Source: CBDUQN01 sp965369375 (GTDB taxonomy: Bacteria; Krumholzibacteriota; Krumholzibacteriia; Krumholzibacteriales; Krumholzibacteriaceae). From it: a stretch of 24,828 nt of DNA. The translations under genes and the position numbers were made by a program. The stretch spans positions 1-24,828 of the forward strand of contig CBDUQN010000044.1 in NCBI GenBank assembly GCA_965369375.1. The letters are read 5' to 3'. This document shows, piece by piece, positions 23,380-24,828 of the stretch. Under the pieces are notes generated by a model, which worked only from the letters and a program-made list of their open reading frames with translations, was not told the origin of the DNA and ran no database searches. Each line of letters starts with the position of its first letter. Within the stretch, counting starts at the first letter, position 1.

Positions 23380-24814
23380 ATCCTCGAACGCCAAGCTTCC
23401 GGCCTGGGCGGGAGCGCTGATCATTATCCTTGTCTGCGCCGTCGTCGTTCTGCTGGGATTCATGTCGGTATCGATTATGGAGCGGCGCTGGGAAGCGCAG
23501 CGGCCATCGATGGTTTACAAGCCTATCGACGAGTGGGAATCCGACAACGCCGTTTGGGGAGAAAGTTATCCGCGTGAATACGAATCGCATCTCAAATCAA
23601 AAATAGACGATACCAAAACCAAGTACGGCGGAGCGTTCCCGAGAGATTACCTCGAAAACGACCCGCTCCAGGTCATTCTCTTTGCGGGGTACGGCTTCGG
23701 CAAGGATTACTTCCAGGCCCGTGGACACTATCATTCGCTCGATGACGTCACCAAGACGAAGCGCATCAAGAAACCGTTCGACGCCGCGACCTGTTGGACC
23801 TGCAAGAGCACCGACGTGCCGCGTATCATGACCGCGTCGAGCGCGCGTGATTTCTACGCATCGAACTTCCATGATCTCGCCGACGAGATCGTCAATCCCA
23901 TCGGCTGCCTCGACTGCCATGACCCGACTACAATGAATCTGCGCATTTCCCGGCCCGCACTCCAGGAGGCATTCGCACAGAGGGGAATGGATATCAACGC
24001 TGCTACGCACCAGCAGATGCGCTCGCTCGTGTGCGCCCAGTGCCATGTCGAGTACTATTTTAAAACCGTCAAATCCGAAAGTCTAGAAAACTACCTCACC
24101 CTTCCGTGGGAAAACGGAACAACCATCGAGGACATGATTGTCTACTACGACGGCATGGCATTTTCAGACTACACGCACCCGATCTCGAAAACGCCGATAA
24201 TCAAATCCCAGCACCCCGATTACGAATTATTTCTCACCGGAATCCATGCCTACCGGGATGTCTCCTGTGCGGATTGCCATATGCCCTACCGTACCGAAGG
24301 AGGCATGAAGTTCACAAACCATCATGTCCAGAGCCCCCTGCTCAACATTGCCAACAGCTGTGCCGTTTGCCACCGGTGGAGCGAGGAAGAGATACGGACG
24401 AGGGTCGAGGCGATCCAGGAGAAGGTAGCCATAGCAATGCTCTCCGCGGAACGTGCCCTCACCCGTGCGCACTTCGATATCGCCGCGGCCATGCAGGCCG
24501 GCGCGAGTGACGGGGAACTCGTTGAAATGAGACATCTGTTGCGCCACGCTCAGTTCCGCTGGGATTATGTTTCGTCCTCCAACGGAATGGGATTTCACTC
24601 TCCCCAGGAATCGATGAGAATCCTAGGCGACTCCGTCAATCAAGCTCAGCAGGTGAGAATCATGGCCGTGCGTTTTCTCGCCGGGAAAGGATTCACCGGC
24701 GAACCACGCTATCCGGATGTTTCAACGCGCAAAAAGGCATGGAGGGTGGCGCAGGCATTTGTGAACGATGAACCGATCAAACTTCCGCTAAGTGAGAAGC
24801 CCGGTACACGCTAG
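23348..24814 (+). CDS. nrfA: Cytochrome c nitrite reductase, ammonia-forming catalytic subunit
   Basis: This periplasmic pentahaem enzyme reduces nitrite to ammonium with six electrons; it also reduces NO and hydroxylamine. The 488 residues include an N-terminal anchor helix (about 20-43). The catalytic haem has the Lys-type motif CWTCK (149-153). The other haems are CLDCH (187), CAQCH (229), CADCH (307) and CAVCH (338). Active-site residues by alignment from memory are R125 (RGHYHS), Y236 (HVEYYF) and H289 (KSQHPDY). E235, K286 and Q288 match the calcium site of the E. coli enzyme. The GTG start at 23348 has AGGGAG about 6 bases upstream, inside nrfH. With nrfH it forms the respiratory ammonification module; no nitrate reductase is in the window. 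Confidence 0.97.
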   Translation: MTATSPQEKNKSSNAKLPAWAGALIIILVCAVVVLLGFMSVSIMERRWEAQRPSMVYKPIDEWESDNAVWGESYPREYESHLKSKIDDTKTKYGGAFPRDYLENDPLQVILFAGYGFGKDYFQARGHYHSLDDVTKTKRIKKPFDAATCWTCKSTDVPRIMTASSARDFYASNFHDLADEIVNPIGCLDCHDPTTMNLRISRPALQEAFAQRGMDINAATHQQMRSLVCAQCHVEYYFKTVKSESLENYLTLPWENGTTIEDMIVYYDGMAFSDYTHPISKTPIIKSQHPDYELFLTGIHAYRDVSCADCHMPYRTEGGMKFTNHHVQSPLLNIANSCAVCHRWSEEEIRTRVEAIQEKVAIAMLSAERALTRAHFDIAAAMQAGASDGELVEMRHLLRHAQFRWDYVSSSNGMGFHSPQESMRILGDSVNQAQQVRIMAVRFLAGKGFTGEPRYPDVSTRKKAWRVAQAFVNDEPIKLPLSEKPGTR

Positions 24815-24828
24815 ATCCACATAGTGAG

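Overview
The window looks like the chromosome of an anaerobic or microaerophilic, fairly GC-rich bacterium. The most informative clade marker is the C-terminal YPNPFNP-type domain of a giant secreted subtilase, together with a GEVED-type secreted protein beside it. Both are typical of the Bacteroidetes/Chlorobi/Fibrobacteres (FCB) superphylum and related candidate phyla that use, or look as if they use, type IX-like secretion. The exact phylum cannot be fixed from sequence alone. No mobile element, CRISPR array, tRNA or rRNA was seen.

Region 1 (1-11119, all on the minus strand) is an oxygen/NO defence and redox island. In transcription order it holds a PerR-like Fur regulator behind an AT-rich palindrome, a TIGR02757 protein, a DUF318-type metal-efflux permease with a C-terminal HMA domain, rubrerythrin, desulfoferrodoxin (superoxide reductase) with ferritin, a two-subunit 2-oxoacid:ferredoxin oxidoreductase (korA-korB) followed 17 bases later by a flavodiiron protein, an Rrf2 regulator with an operator over its own -10 box, a two-cluster ferredoxin-like protein, and a second flavodiiron protein cut by the window edge. 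The set removes superoxide (Dfx), peroxide (Rbr), O2 or NO (flavodiiron proteins) and free iron (Ftn). KorAB is a plausible source of low-potential electrons.

Region 2 (11120-20563, minus strand) holds secreted proteins. There is a small exported protein of unknown function, a 2449-residue subtilisin-family protease with more than two tandem copies of a ~725-residue block, and a GEVED protein just upstream. They are preceded by a ~450-base leader that starts at a near-consensus sigma70 promoter. The leader contains a three-way-junction-like RNA with mutually exclusive pairings, and a possible 59-codon ORF whose stop overlaps the GEVED start (ATGA). This leader is the best candidate for an undescribed element.

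Region 3 (20564-24828) has a soluble PAS-PAS hybrid histidine kinase on the minus strand, divergent from nrfH-nrfA on the plus strand. NrfHA is the membrane-anchored cytochrome c complex that reduces nitrite to ammonium. The nrf promoter has perfect -35 and -10 hexamers, an extended -10, a long 19-base spacer and a palindrome over the start site, which suggests tight control.
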